Origin: Planctomycetota bacterium
GTDB taxonomy: Bacteria > Planctomycetota > UBA1135 > GCA-002686595
Length of the DNA stretch: 58,079 nucleotides
Direction: 5' to 3'
Assembly (NCBI GenBank): GCA_029259655.1
Contig: JAJDET010000143.1
Location: 1-58,079, forward strand
Shown: positions 16,582 to 26,491 of the stretch, in pieces
Layout of the letters: every line of letters begins with the position of its first letter
How positions within the stretch are numbered: the stretch's first letter is position 1
Program-made: the position numbers and the translations under genes
Notes under the pieces: model-generated
What the model saw: only the letters and a program-made list of their open reading frames with translations
The model's database searches: none
What the model was told of the DNA's origin: nothing

Positions 16582-18656
16582 CAGAGCGTGAAGTACTTGG
16601 CGCCGGGGTGGTGGCAGATGATGGCGGAGGTGGACTGCTCCGGCCAGAGCTGGTCCTCGTCCGAGAGCTCGATCCCGATGTCCTTCGCGCCCAGGAGGTC
16701 GAGCAGGATCTCCTGGTCCGCGAGGTTCGGGCAGGCCGGGTAGCCGAACGAGTAGCGCGAGCCGCGATACCCCTGCTTGAAGACCTCGCGCATGTCGCGC
16801 GCGTCGCCCGCGGCGATCCCGAGCTCGCCGCGGATCTGGCGGTGGATGTACTCGGCGAGGCCCTCGGCGGTCTCGACCGACAGCCCGTGCAGGTGGAGGT
16901 AGTCCTGGTAACGGTCGGCCTTGAACCACTCGCGGGCCACGTCGGAGGCGTTCTGGCCGACGGTGACGACCTGCAGCGCGACCACGTCAGGCTCGTCGCC
17001 GCGGGCGTGGAAGAAGTCGGTGATGCACAGGCGCTTCTTCCCCGCCTGACGCGGGAAGGCAAAGCGAGCCGCCTCGCGCGACGAGTCCTCGGGATCGAGC
17101 AGCACCAGCGTGTCGCCCTCCGGAACGCACGGCCAGTAGCCGTATGCCGCCTTCGGCTCGAGGATCTCCTCGCTCGCGCAACGCTTGGCGAGCTCGTGGA
17201 AGATCGGTCGCACGTGCGAGTCGACGAACTCCGCGTACTCCTTCTGCGGCTTCCCCTTGCGGCGATAGCCCCACTGGAACTTGAACAGCGTCGTTTCGTT
17301 GATGTACGGCAGGACGCTCTGGAGGTTCACGCCCTCGATTCGCCGCGGGCCGAGGAAGGGGGGGGCCGGATAGGTGATGTCCCGATCGAGCTCGGCTGCC
17401 GACGTGAGCGGCTGGGCCACCTCGGGGGCCGGCCGTCCGTTCAAGCCAGTAGGTGCTTCCTCCGCGACCGCGCGCGCGACCTCCGAGGCGGTCGGCTTGC
17501 CCTTCTTCTCACGAGGTTCGGGGCGCTCCTCGCCGACGGCGATGCGCCCCATGAGCTCGAGCCCTTCGAAGGCGTCCTTCGCGTAGTAGAGCGAGCCGTC
17601 GTACAGTCGCCGGCAGTCGTCCTCGACGTAGGAGCGCGTGAGTGCGGCGCCTCCGAGGATCACCGGGATCGACATGTCGCGCCGGTTCATCTCCTGGAGG
17701 TTCTCGCGCATCACGACCGTGCTCTTCACGAGGAGCCCGCTCATCCCGATGGCGTGCGGCTGGTGTTCGCGTGCAACCTCGAGGATGTGCTCGATCGGCT
17801 GCTTGATGCCGAGGTTGTAGACCTTGTAGCCGTTGTTCGTGAGGATGATGTCGACGAGGTTCTTGCCGATGTCGTGCACGTCACCGCGCACTGTCGCGAG
17901 GACGATCTTGCCGCGCGACCCGCCATCGACGCGGTCCATGTGCGGCTCGAGGTGCGCGACCGCGGCCTTCATGGTCTCGGCCGATTGCAGGACGAAAGGG
18001 AGCTGCATCTCGCCGCGTCCGAAGAGGTCGCCGACCACCGCCATCCCCGCCAGGAGGTTCGTGTTGACGATCTCGAGCGGCGTCTTCTCCTTCATCGCCA
18101 GGTCCAGGTCGTCCTCGAGCCCGGGCTTCTCGCCCTCGACGATGCGCCACTCGAGTCGCTCGAAGACGTCCTTGGGGATCTCGCGCTCCTTCTTCGCCGT
18201 CGGGTCGACGCCTTCCATCAGCTCCATCAGCTTCTGGAGCGGGTCGTAGCCCTCGGAGCGCCGGTCGAAGATCAGGTCCTCGCACGTCAGTCGCACTTCC
18301 GGATCGATCTTGTGCAGGGGCTCGATCCGCGCCGAGTGCAGGATCGCCGCCGTCAGGCCGGCCTCCTGAGCGTGGTGCAGGTAGACCGAGTTCAGCGCGT
18401 GCCGCGCAGCCGGTCGGAGGCCGAACGAGATGTTCGAGAGGCCGAGCAGGAGCCCGACACCGGGGAGCTCCTCCGACACACGCCGGATCCCTTCCAGCGT
18501 CTCGGCTCCGAGCTTCCTGTCGTCCTCGTTCCCGGTGCAGATCGTGAACGTCAGCACGTCGAAGAGGAGGTCCTCGGGCCGCAGGCCGTAGTCGCTCGTG
18601 CAGATGTCGTGGAGCCTGCGGGCGATCCGGACCTTCTCCTCCGCGGTCTTCGCCAT
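16581..18656 (-). CDS. metH: Methionine synthase, C-terminal part (end of pterin barrel, B12 and activation domains)
   Basis: 691 residues counted from the ATG at 18656. It begins inside the methyltetrahydrofolate barrel (MAKTAEEK onward to ~150), then the B12 cap (~165-245), the cobalamin domain with DVHDIG and axial ligand His261, and the C-terminal SAM-dependent activation domain ending in RYSFGYPACP and the closing HPGAKYF. It is in the same reading frame as the upstream part: codons run GAC, TAA, GAG, GGA, ATG, so a single stop separates LTID from EGMAKT, where intact MetH proteins read DEEGMAKT. Either both halves are made by termination and restart and assemble, or metH is broken, or one base is wrong. 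GAGGGA directly abuts the ATG, poor spacing for a ribosome site. Confidence 0.88.
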   Translation of the reverse strand: MAKTAEEKVRIARRLHDICTSDYGLRPEDLLFDVLTFTICTGNEDDRKLGAETLEGIRRVSEELPGVGLLLGLSNISFGLRPAARHALNSVYLHHAQEAGLTAAILHSARIEPLHKIDPEVRLTCEDLIFDRRSEGYDPLQKLMELMEGVDPTAKKEREIPKDVFERLEWRIVEGEKPGLEDDLDLAMKEKTPLEIVNTNLLAGMAVVGDLFGRGEMQLPFVLQSAETMKAAVAHLEPHMDRVDGGSRGKIVLATVRGDVHDIGKNLVDIILTNNGYKVYNLGIKQPIEHILEVAREHQPHAIGMSGLLVKSTVVMRENLQEMNRRDMSIPVILGGAALTRSYVEDDCRRLYDGSLYYAKDAFEGLELMGRIAVGEERPEPREKKGKPTASEVARAVAEEAPTGLNGRPAPEVAQPLTSAAELDRDITYPAPPFLGPRRIEGVNLQSVLPYINETTLFKFQWGYRRKGKPQKEYAEFVDSHVRPIFHELAKRCASEEILEPKAAYGYWPCVPEGDTLVLLDPEDSSREAARFAFPRQAGKKRLCITDFFHARGDEPDVVALQVVTVGQNASDVAREWFKADRYQDYLHLHGLSVETAEGLAEYIHRQIRGELGIAAGDARDMREVFKQGYRGSRYSFGYPACPNLADQEILLDLLGAKDIGIELSDEDQLWPEQSTSAIICHHPGAKYFTL

Positions 18657-18662
18657 TCCCTC

Positions 18663-20054
<1,392 letters not shown>

Positions 20055-20064
20055 GGTGTTGATC

Positions 20065-20997
20065 TCAGGCGCGGGTGCCCGTTGCCACGAGCGTCATGAA
20101 GTGGGGGGGCTGTGGATCGCGCGCGCCGCGGAACACACTCGTCCGCTTGAAGCCCGCCTCTTTCAGGAGCCCCTCGAGCTGCGACTCGGTGAACCCGAGG
20201 TGACGATGCTGAAGCTTCTCGCGAACCCAGTCCTCGGAGTGTGCGAGGAGCTCGATCACCAGCACCCGCCCTCCGGGAACCAGGATCCGGTGTGCCTCGG
20301 AGAGCGCCCGCACCGGGGCCTCGGCGTGGTGCAGGGCCTGGGAGAGGACGGCGACGTCGTGCGAGGCGTCGGGCAGAGGGAGGTCCTCGATCTCGCCCTC
20401 GACGGTCTCGATGTTGCCGATCCCCTTCGCCTTCGCGCGCGTCTCGAGCTGGCCGAGCATCTCCTTCGAGATGTCGACGGCCGTGACGCGGTCGGCCACC
20501 TCGGAGAGCATCAGGGTCAGGAGCCCATCGCCGATTCCGAGATCGGCGTAGCGCGAGCGCGGCGCGAGCTGCAAGAGCGCCCGCGACAGCCCCTCCCAGG
20601 TCCGGCCCGGCAGGAGCTGGTCTCCGAACGAGGCGGCCACGCGATCGAAGTAGGCGCGCGTGTCCTCCTTGCGCCGGCGGCGCAGCGACTCCAGGCCCTC
20701 GATGTCCGTCTCGAACTCCGGACTGGCCTTGCTCTCGGAGAGCACTCGCTGCCAGAGCGAGGCCGCCGTTCCCGCCTGGATCGAGTAGTAGCTGCGCCTC
20801 CCCGCCCGCCGGTCCGTCACGAGCCCGACCTCCTTCAAGAGCGCCAGGTGCGTGGAGATCCGGCTCTGCCCCATGTTGAGGATCTCCATCAGGTCGGTCC
20901 CCGAGAGCTCTTCCTGATCGAGCAAGTGCAGGATGCGGAGACGGGTCTCGTCCCCGAGGGCCTTCATCAGACGCGTGGTGCCAGTGAGTCCGATCAT
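20065..20997 (-). CDS. ArsR-family HTH regulator fused to a SAM methyltransferase domain
   Basis: 310 residues. Residues ~5-90 are an ArsR winged helix (LGDETRLRILHLLDQ, recognition helix around MGQSRISTHLALLKE); no ArsR metal-binding Cys motif is present. Residues ~120-305 are a class I methyltransferase with motif I YADLGIGDGLLTLM and DVAVLSQALHHAE. Such fusions next to methionine-cycle genes are known; SahR-type regulators of this sort respond to S-adenosylhomocysteine, so I infer control of this metH operon by SAM or SAH binding. It is the first gene of the operon, 10 nt before metH. A pair of related 10-bp repeats spans its start codon and could be its own operator. Confidence 0.88.
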   Translation of the reverse strand: MIGLTGTTRLMKALGDETRLRILHLLDQEELSGTDLMEILNMGQSRISTHLALLKEVGLVTDRRAGRRSYYSIQAGTAASLWQRVLSESKASPEFETDIEGLESLRRRRKEDTRAYFDRVAASFGDQLLPGRTWEGLSRALLQLAPRSRYADLGIGDGLLTLMLSEVADRVTAVDISKEMLGQLETRAKAKGIGNIETVEGEIEDLPLPDASHDVAVLSQALHHAEAPVRALSEAHRILVPGGRVLVIELLAHSEDWVREKLQHRHLGFTESQLEGLLKEAGFKRTSVFRGARDPQPPHFMTLVATGTRA

Positions 20998-21021
20998 GTC
21001 ATCTGGATTCTATGATGTCAT
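20993..21021. promoter_or_regulatory. Candidate operator of the ArsR-type regulator
   Basis: Two near-identical 10-mers, ATCATGTCAT (20993-21002) and ATGATGTCAT (21012-21021), are 19 nt apart start to start, about two helical turns. Each is near-palindromic (TGA-nn-TCA type). They straddle the start codon of the ArsR fusion gene, a position suited to autoregulation. Function is inferred only from position and spacing. Confidence 0.4.
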
Positions 21022-21048
21022 ACCGCCCCCCCGCCACCCGTAGCCCCA

Positions 21049-21196
21049 GGGGACTGACTGGGTTCCGTGTGGAATTCCGGGTGCAGGCCTCGTTCGCGGC
21101 GTGATTTGCCCCGGTCCAAGGGCCGGATCGAGCTCCAAGTCAGGGTCGGGGCACGACTTCGGACCCGTCCGTCCACACGGAACCCAGTCAGTTCCC
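21049..21196. repeat. 148-bp element with 25-bp inverted terminal repeats
   Basis: The left arm 21049-21073 and right arm 21172-21196 are reverse complements at 24 of 25 positions, with a 21-bp perfect core (21053-21073 and 21172-21192). The 98-nt spacer contains a smaller 7-bp inverted pair (21107-21113 and 21147-21153). It fills most of the intergenic space between two divergent genes. No gene, and no clear target-site duplication. It could be a small non-autonomous mobile element, a REP-like palindrome or a regulatory RNA structure. Confidence 0.75.
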
Positions 21197-21225
21197 GAGG
21201 GTGGCCGGGGGTAGGATCCTTGGCG

Positions 21226-22821
21226 ATGACACGGCCGCCCACTCCTCCCGCCAACGGCGGGAATCTCGACGAGACGCCGCCGCTGCGGACGGGGTACGAG
21301 ATCCTCGAGGAGCTCGGGCGGGGGTCGTACGGGCGCGTCTACCGGGCGCTGGATCGGGCGCTCGGGCGCGAAGTGGCGCTGAAGGTCCAGGACGAGAGGG
21401 CCGGGCTGTCCGCCAGCGAGTGGGATCGGTTCGTCGCCGAAGCGCGCACACTGGCCTCGCTCGACCACAAGAACATCGTCCGCATCCACTCGATCGATGA
21501 GCAGGACGGACTTCTCCGGCTCGGGCTGGAACTGATCGACGGGCACACCCTCCAGGACCTGGTCAACGAGCGGGGTCCGCTCTCCGGGCCCGAGGCGGCC
21601 CGCGTCGGGATCGAGCTCTGCCGGGCGCTCGCCGCGATCCACGCGGAGGGCTTCGTGCACTCGGACCTCAAGCCCGCGAACGTCATGCGTGCGCGCGGAG
21701 GCCGGGTCGTGCTGCTCGACTTCGGCTTCGCGCGGGGCGTAGGAAACCGGGACCGCATCTCGCGCGGTACGCCCCGGACGATGTCGCCCGAGCACTTCGC
21801 AGGGCTCGGCGCGATCGGGCCGGCGAGCGACCTCTACTCCCTCGGAGTCGTCCTCTACTGGCTGGTCTCGGGGAGCTACCCGCACGAGGCCACCCACCTC
21901 GACGAGCTACGGGTAGCCGTGCTCGAGGGTCGCGTGGTCCCTCTCCGCGATCGGCGCCCCGACGTACCGGACGGCGTCCTCGACGTGGTGAAGCGGGCGA
22001 TGGCCGTCGATCCCTCCGAGCGCTACACGTCGGCCGGCGAGATGGAACAGGACCTTCGCGACTTCGTCAGCCGGACCTCGGGCGCGATCGCAACCGAGAG
22101 AGCCGCCCCGCCCGAACCCGTTCAGGCGCAGTCCCGCGGGAGATACCGGTCGACGGTACTCCTGTTGCTCGCCTCGATCGCCGCGACCGTCGCGGTCGCG
22201 GTCCTCGGGCGCCAAGACGAGGCGCAAGCCGGCGTGCCGCCGCTCGGATTCGTCGAACGCTTCTACGCATGGCAGGGCGCCGACGAAAAGACGCGGCTGC
22301 TGGGCCCGGGGTCCGAAGTGAGTCTCAGCGAAGAGCTCTTCCTGGAGATCGACCTTCCCGAGGACGACGTGCACGTGTACGTGTTCAACCAGGACGGCAC
22401 GAAGATCGTCACGCTCTTCCCGCTCGAGGGCTGGTCGCTCCAGAACCCTCTCGCGGCAGGGTCCTACCGCCTGCCCGGCGAGCGCGACGGTTTCCATGAG
22501 AACTGGCTCATCGACTCCGTCGGCACGGGGGAGGAGGAGTTCCTGATCGTCGTGTCCCGCGGTCCGAACTCGTGGGCGGAACGCATCCGGTCCGAGGTCC
22601 CGGAAGCCGGCGAAGCTCTCTCGCACCTGGGAGACCTGCGCGGGGTGGGGGACACGGTTCGCGTGACCGCCGCCGACGAACCGGGTTTCACCGGCGGGCC
22701 GCGACTGAGGGATATCTACAGGCTCGCCAGCCTCCAGGGAGCCACAGATTCCTGGCGCTACATCCACCTCGTGAACAAGGGGGATACCGAGGGCGTGCGC
22801 CCCCCGAATGGACGCCGCTGA
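21226..22821 (+). CDS. Transmembrane Ser/Thr protein kinase with DUF4384-like outer domain
   Basis: 531 residues from the ATG at 21226. The kinase domain (~24-285) has a G-loop GRGSYG (31-36), Lys53 in ALKVQ, catalytic loop HSDLKPAN (~145-152; HSD rather than HRD) and DFG (~165). The missing Arg suggests activity that does not need activation-loop phosphorylation. A single membrane helix (STVLLLLASIAATVAVAVLG, ~309-328) leads to an outer domain with VYVFNQDG, LFPLEG, YRLPG and GTGEEEFLIVVS, typical of DUF4384 domains found after such kinases. Divergent from the metH operon; 119 nt before msrP. Confidence 0.9.
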   Translation: MTRPPTPPANGGNLDETPPLRTGYEILEELGRGSYGRVYRALDRALGREVALKVQDERAGLSASEWDRFVAEARTLASLDHKNIVRIHSIDEQDGLLRLGLELIDGHTLQDLVNERGPLSGPEAARVGIELCRALAAIHAEGFVHSDLKPANVMRARGGRVVLLDFGFARGVGNRDRISRGTPRTMSPEHFAGLGAIGPASDLYSLGVVLYWLVSGSYPHEATHLDELRVAVLEGRVVPLRDRRPDVPDGVLDVVKRAMAVDPSERYTSAGEMEQDLRDFVSRTSGAIATERAAPPEPVQAQSRGRYRSTVLLLLASIAATVAVAVLGRQDEAQAGVPPLGFVERFYAWQGADEKTRLLGPGSEVSLSEELFLEIDLPEDDVHVYVFNQDGTKIVTLFPLEGWSLQNPLAAGSYRLPGERDGFHENWLIDSVGTGEEEFLIVVSRGPNSWAERIRSEVPEAGEALSHLGDLRGVGDTVRVTAADEPGFTGGPRLRDIYRLASLQGATDSWRYIHLVNKGDTEGVRPPNGRR

Positions 22822-22940
22822 CCCCCGATCCGGAACTCTCGCTTACGCTGTATCCGCATGGTGCCGGCCTGGCGCTCGCAAGGGCCGGCACACGCCCCGC
22901 CCGGTCACCCCCATCCAAGGATCTCCGTAGGACGGCGACC

Positions 22941-23942
22941 ATGAGTCGACACAACTTCCGACGCGAGCATCGTCGTGGCCCCGACATGCCGCCCGTGATC
23001 TCCGAAGAAGCATGGATCGGGCGCCGCAGACTGCTGGAAGCCTTCGGGTTCGGCGGTGTCTCCGCACTCCTCGCGTCCTGCGGCGGTTCTGTGACCGCGT
23101 TCCAGGGCGAAACGGAACCGCTCGGCGAGAGCGGCTGGGCGCCCGGCTGGGAGCCGGCCGGCGGAGGGTCCCTGTACCCCGCAGCGCGAAACCAGGACTA
23201 CCGTGTCGCGCGCGCCACGACGCCCCAGGACGTCGCCGCGCGCCACAACAACATCTACGAGTTCCACCCCGGCCGAGCGGGGCCCGTCTACAAGCACGTC
23301 GGTGACTTCTCCGCCCGCCCCTGGCAGGTGGAAATCCGTGGAGAAGTCGAAGAGGAGCGCACGGTGGACATCGACGACATCGCTCGAGTCGCTCCTCTCG
23401 AGGAGCGGATCTACCGCTTCCGCTGCGTCGAGGCCTGGTCCATGGTCGTGCCCTGGACCGGACTCCCCATGGCGGACTTCGTTCGTTGGTGCAAGCCCAA
23501 GGAGAGCGCCAGGTTCGTGCGGTTCGTGTCGTTCCTCGATCCCGCGCGCGCCGAAGGTCAGCGGAAGGCGAAGCACTACCCGTGGCCCTACTACGAGGGG
23601 CTCCGCATGGACGAAGCCATGCACCCGCTCGCAATGCTCGCAACGGGGATCTTCGGCCACGGCCTTCCGATGCAGCACGGCGCTCCGCTGCGCGTGATCG
23701 TGCCGTGGAAGTACGGGTTCAAGTCGCTCAAGAGCTTCGTCCGTGTGGAGTTCACCCGGAAGCAACCGGGGACCTTCTGGAACGACCTCCAGTCCAAGGA
23801 ATACTCGTTCCTCTCGAACGTGGAGCCCGACGTCCCGCACCCGCGCTGGTCCCAGTCGACGGAGCGCGACATCGCCACCGGGGACCGCATCCCCACGCTG
23901 CCGTTCAACGGATACGGCGACCAGGTCGCGAAGCTCTATTGA
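22941..23942 (+). CDS. msrP: MsrP (YedY) protein-methionine-sulfoxide reductase, molybdenum subunit
   Basis: 333 residues. The N-terminus carries a Tat-like GRRRLLEAFGFGG (~27-39) and a Cys in LLASCG (~47) that could be lipidated. The mature enzyme has the SUOX-fold pattern of MsrP: RHNNIYEF, RPWQVEIRG, RFRCVEAW with Mo-cofactor ligand Cys162, MVVPWTGLP and PWKYGFKS. MsrP repairs oxidised methionines in envelope proteins using electrons from the quinone pool through the haem protein MsrQ. No msrQ lies beside it, so the electron donor is elsewhere or different. ATG chosen at 22941; the open frame upstream is not coding-like. Confidence 0.93.
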   Translation: MSRHNFRREHRRGPDMPPVISEEAWIGRRRLLEAFGFGGVSALLASCGGSVTAFQGETEPLGESGWAPGWEPAGGGSLYPAARNQDYRVARATTPQDVAARHNNIYEFHPGRAGPVYKHVGDFSARPWQVEIRGEVEEERTVDIDDIARVAPLEERIYRFRCVEAWSMVVPWTGLPMADFVRWCKPKESARFVRFVSFLDPARAEGQRKAKHYPWPYYEGLRMDEAMHPLAMLATGIFGHGLPMQHGAPLRVIVPWKYGFKSLKSFVRVEFTRKQPGTFWNDLQSKEYSFLSNVEPDVPHPRWSQSTERDIATGDRIPTLPFNGYGDQVAKLY

Positions 23943-23949
23943 CCGGTGA

Positions 23950-24222
23950 TTAGGTTCGCTGGAGCTCTACTTCGAGGGCGCCGCCGCGGCTCTGGCGCTC
24001 GAAGGAGTGGACGCCGAGGCGTTTTCCGTGGGGTCCGGCGAGCCAGCGTTCGACCTGGCCACGCAGGACGGGCTCGCCACGCTCGTTTCCGAGTCCGCGA
24101 CCGGTGATCACGAGGACTCGCTTGTCGCCGCGAACTCGCGCGGCGTGGAGCTCCTGGGAGAGGCGACGCAACGCGCCCTCGGGCGTGACTCCGTGGAGGT
24201 CGATCTCTCTCACGGACACCAC
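23950..24222 (-). CDS. Small Smr-domain protein
   Basis: 90 residues from a GTG at 24222. It consists of a single Smr domain: REIDLHG (5-11, with the conserved DLHG), helix ALRRLSQELHAAR, VLVITGRGLG (~36-45, the TGxG loop) and a closing strand RGGALEVEL. Smr domains of MutS2 and stand-alone relatives are nucleases that nick DNA or cleave RNA in stalled translation complexes. Last gene of the minus-strand operon, 6 nt after the FKBP gene. Stand-alone Smr proteins are often longer (about 180 residues); this is the bare domain. Confidence 0.85.
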   Translation of the reverse strand: MVSVREIDLHGVTPEGALRRLSQELHAARVRGDKRVLVITGRGLGNERGEPVLRGQVERWLAGPHGKRLGVHSFERQSRGGALEVELQRT

Positions 24223-24228
24223 CGGTCA

Positions 24229-24657
24229 CTACGGAGCGGCGTCATCCTCTATCTGCAGGAGCTCCACCTCGAAGAGGAGCAGTGCCCTCGGCGGAACCCC
24301 GGGTGGATTGCCGGCGGGGAAGACGGACTCGGCCGTGGCCGTGAGAAGGCGCTTACCGCGAGCGTGCATACCCACGATCCCGTCCTCGAGGATCGCCGGG
24401 AACTCGCTCTCGCCGAGCGTGATCGTCACCGGGCGTCCGCGCTCGACCGTGGAGTCGAAGACGGTGCCGTCGGACAGACTGCCGTGGTAGTGGAACGTCA
24501 CGCGGTCGCCCCGCTCCGCGACCAGACCCTCGGGGATCACCACGTCCTGGACGACGAGGCCCGAGTCGCGAGTCACCGGGTCGTACGTCTCGGGACCGGC
24601 CCGCAGCAGTGCGCAGCCGTGGAGGAGGAGGAACGACAGTGCGGTGATCACACGCAT
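24229..24657 (-). CDS. FKBP-type peptidyl-prolyl isomerase, lipoprotein
   Basis: 142 residues from the ATG at 24657. Signal MRVITALSFLLLHGC ends in a lipobox-like Cys15, so it is probably a lipid-anchored envelope chaperone. The FKBP domain follows: GDRVTFHYHGSLSDGTVFDST (within ~48-68), GRPVTITLG, ILEDGIVGMHARGKRLL and a closing FEVELLQI. Catalyses cis-trans isomerisation of X-Pro bonds in exported proteins. The motif usually read YG at the IP-x-LGYG loop is here VFPAGNPPG, a variation that may lower activity. Second of two tandem FKBP genes. Confidence 0.85.
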   Translation of the reverse strand: MRVITALSFLLLHGCALLRAGPETYDPVTRDSGLVVQDVVIPEGLVAERGDRVTFHYHGSLSDGTVFDSTVERGRPVTITLGESEFPAILEDGIVGMHARGKRLLTATAESVFPAGNPPGVPPRALLLFEVELLQIEDDAAP

Positions 24658-24670
24658 GTGCACCAGGGGA

Positions 24671-25147
24671 CTAACGCTTGCGCCCCGTGTCCAGGATCTC
24701 GACCTCGTACACCAGATCCGCGTCGGGCGGAACGCCGGCCCCCGCGAGCCCCTCCGCTCCGTAGCCGAGCTCGCTCGGGATGTGGAGCACACAGCGCGTC
24801 CCCACGCGGAGCCCCTCGAGTCCCAGGGAGAGCCCGCGGATGACACCGCCCTTGCGGAGCGCGAACGTGAAGGGGATCCCGCCCGAGCGACCGAAGGGCT
24901 CCTCGGCCTCGGCCAGGCGGGCGACGTACTGGACCGTGACCCGGTCACCGGCACGCACCGCCCTGCCCGCGCCCTCCTCCAGGACCTCCACGCGGAGCCC
25001 ACCCGGTTTCTCCACCTCCATCGCGGGACGTTCGTCCAAGAGGCCCGGCGCGGGGGAACCGGGACGCGGGGCTTCCCCGACCTCGCCCGGGTCGACGTCC
25101 TCACCGCAAGCCACGGCGAGGAGCAGGCACGGCAGGATCGCACGCAT
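24671..25147 (-). CDS. FKBP-type peptidyl-prolyl isomerase, lipoprotein
   Basis: 158 residues from the ATG at 25147 (a GTG 3 nt upstream is possible). Signal ILPCLLLAVAC ends in a lipobox Cys. After a Pro-rich linker the FKBP domain (~50-155) shows GDRVTVQYVARLAE, FTFALRKGGVIRGLSLGLEGLRVG and IPSELGYGAEG, the canonical loop lacking in its neighbour. Lies 13 nt upstream of the second FKBP gene and 28 nt after pta in one transcript. Both are likely to act on lipoproteins or outer-membrane proteins at the membrane surface. Confidence 0.88.
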   Translation of the reverse strand: MRAILPCLLLAVACGEDVDPGEVGEAPRPGSPAPGLLDERPAMEVEKPGGLRVEVLEEGAGRAVRAGDRVTVQYVARLAEAEEPFGRSGGIPFTFALRKGGVIRGLSLGLEGLRVGTRCVLHIPSELGYGAEGLAGAGVPPDADLVYEVEILDTGRKR

Positions 25148-25175
25148 CACGGCTCTAGGTTATCCGCCAGGCGTC

Positions 25176-26144
25176 TCAGCCGGCGAAGACGGCCGCGATG
25201 GAGGCGACATCGACGACGTCCCCGGGGCTGCAGCCGCGCGACAGGTCCATGTAGGGCCTGGCCAGGCCCTGAACGAGCGGGCCCAGCGCCGTCGCACCCG
25301 TCAGACGCTGCGTCAGCTTGTAGGCGATGTTGCCGGAGTCGAGATCCGGGAAGACCAGCACGTTTGCGCGCCCGGAGAGCGGGGAGCTCGGCGCCTTCTT
25401 CTCGGCAACCGAGGGCTCGATCGCGGCGTCGACCTGGAGCTCGCCGTCGCAGCACAGGCTCGGGAACCGTTCGCGAAGGAGAGCCGCAGCGCCCGCGATG
25501 CGGTCGACCCTCGGGTGGGACGCGGACCCCTTGGTCGAGAACGAGAGCAGTGCCACGCGCGGCGTCTCACCTACGAGCTTGCGGTGACTCTCCGCCGAAG
25601 CGACCGCGATGTCGACCAGCTGCTCCTCGGTGGGCTCCGGTACGACACCGCAGTCCGCATAGGTGAAGACCCTGCCGCGACCCGGTCCCTCCTGCGGGAG
25701 GACCATGAGGAAGCAGGACGAGACGGTCTGGATTCCGCGTGCCGTGCCGATGGTCCACAGTCCCGCACGGATAACGTCGGGGGTCGCCGCCTCGCTTCCC
25801 GCGACCGCGCCCGCGCAGTCGCCGGACGCGACGAGCAGTCCCGCGAAGAGCAAGGGGTCGCGCGCGCGCTCGCGCGCCTCTTCCACTGTCATGCCGCGGT
25901 GCTTGCGGCGCTCGTAGAGCGTCTCGGCCAGACGGTCGGTGCGGTCGTCACTCGCGGGGTCCACGACCTCGCAGCCCGCCGGAGCGCTCCCCATGCCCCG
26001 CGACGCGACGAGCACCGGCGCGACGAGCCCCTCCGACGCGAGGCTGCCCGCGGCCTGCACGATACGCGGATCCTGGGTCTCGGGAAGCACGATCCGGCGG
26101 GCGAGCCGCCGCGCCTTCTCGCGCAGCTCGAGCAGGACGTCCAT
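25176..26144 (-). CDS. pta: Phosphate acetyltransferase
   Basis: 322 residues, the length of the short Pta form with only the catalytic domain. Diagnostic segments are [10 protein letters not shown] (~18-27), SCFLMVLP (~143), [11 protein letters not shown] (~162), [14 protein letters not shown] (~198-211), [10 protein letters not shown] and [19 protein letters not shown] (~270-288). It interconverts acetyl-CoA and acetyl phosphate (or propionyl analogues). It is coupled to the AtuA C-terminal gene by a 1-nt TGATG overlap. No ackA is adjacent, so the partner kinase is elsewhere or the enzyme serves acyl-CoA formation for the neighbouring catabolic genes. Confidence 0.92.
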   Translation of the reverse strand: MDVLLELREKARRLARRIVLPETQDPRIVQAAGSLASEGLVAPVLVASRGMGSAPAGCEVVDPASDDRTDRLAETLYERRKHRGMTVEEARERARDPLLFAGLLVASGDCAGAVAGSEAATPDVIRAGLWTIGTARGIQTVSSCFLMVLPQEGPGRGRVFTYADCGVVPEPTEEQLVDIAVASAESHRKLVGETPRVALLSFSTKGSASHPRVDRIAGAAALLRERFPSLCCDGELQVDAAIEPSVAEKKAPSSPLSGRANVLVFPDLDSGNIAYKLTQRLTGATALGPLVQGLARPYMDLSRGCSPGDVVDVASIAAVFAG

Positions 26145-26488
26145 CAGGCGGGAGTCTCGGTCAGTACCTCGTCGGGCACCTCGAGCTCGAGGCGCAGGAG
26201 AGCGAGTCCGTGGGTCTTGCCCTGCGCGTCGGTCTTGAGCGAGGCCGAGCCGCCTCCGCCCAGACTGTCCTCGAGCAGGAAGTTGAGCGCGCGCATGTTG
26301 TCGGCGGCGAACCGCTGAACGGCTCCCAGGTTGAGCTCGCTCATGTGCTGGCGAACCACGTCCTCGGTCAGGTGCTCCTTGAGGAAGGCGTAGGCCGCGT
26401 CGGAGCGCGCGAGGATCCCGACGTTCGAACCCTCACCCTTGTCTCCCGATCGGGCGGCGGCGATGCGAGCGAGCTCGACACGAGTCAT
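26144..26488 (-). CDS. AtuA C-terminal-like domain protein
   Basis: 114 residues. It matches the small C-terminal domain usually attached to AtuA-family proteins: [24 protein letters not shown] (within ~5-28), ending in a beta strand [13 protein letters not shown]. Encoded 3 nt after the gene for the larger domain, so the family is split in two here. Probably forms a complex with it. Role in short-chain or terpenoid acyl catabolism is inferred from the Atu name only. Confidence 0.85.
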   Translation of the reverse strand: MTRVELARIAAARSGDKGEGSNVGILARSDAAYAFLKEHLTEDVVRQHMSELNLGAVQRFAADNMRALNFLLEDSLGGGGSASLKTDAQGKTHGLALLRLELEVPDEVLTETPA

Positions 26489-26491
26489 GGT

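Noticed and set aside
15281..17062. Long minus-strand frame across the permease, methyltransferase and metH end
   Set aside because: It overlaps three well-supported genes in other frames and reads as Arg/Ser/Pro-rich shadow sequence.
20998..21225. Cobalamin or SAM riboswitch before metH
   Set aside because: No B12-box or SAM-riboswitch core seen; the region holds the operator-like repeats and palindromic element, and the operon has a protein regulator.
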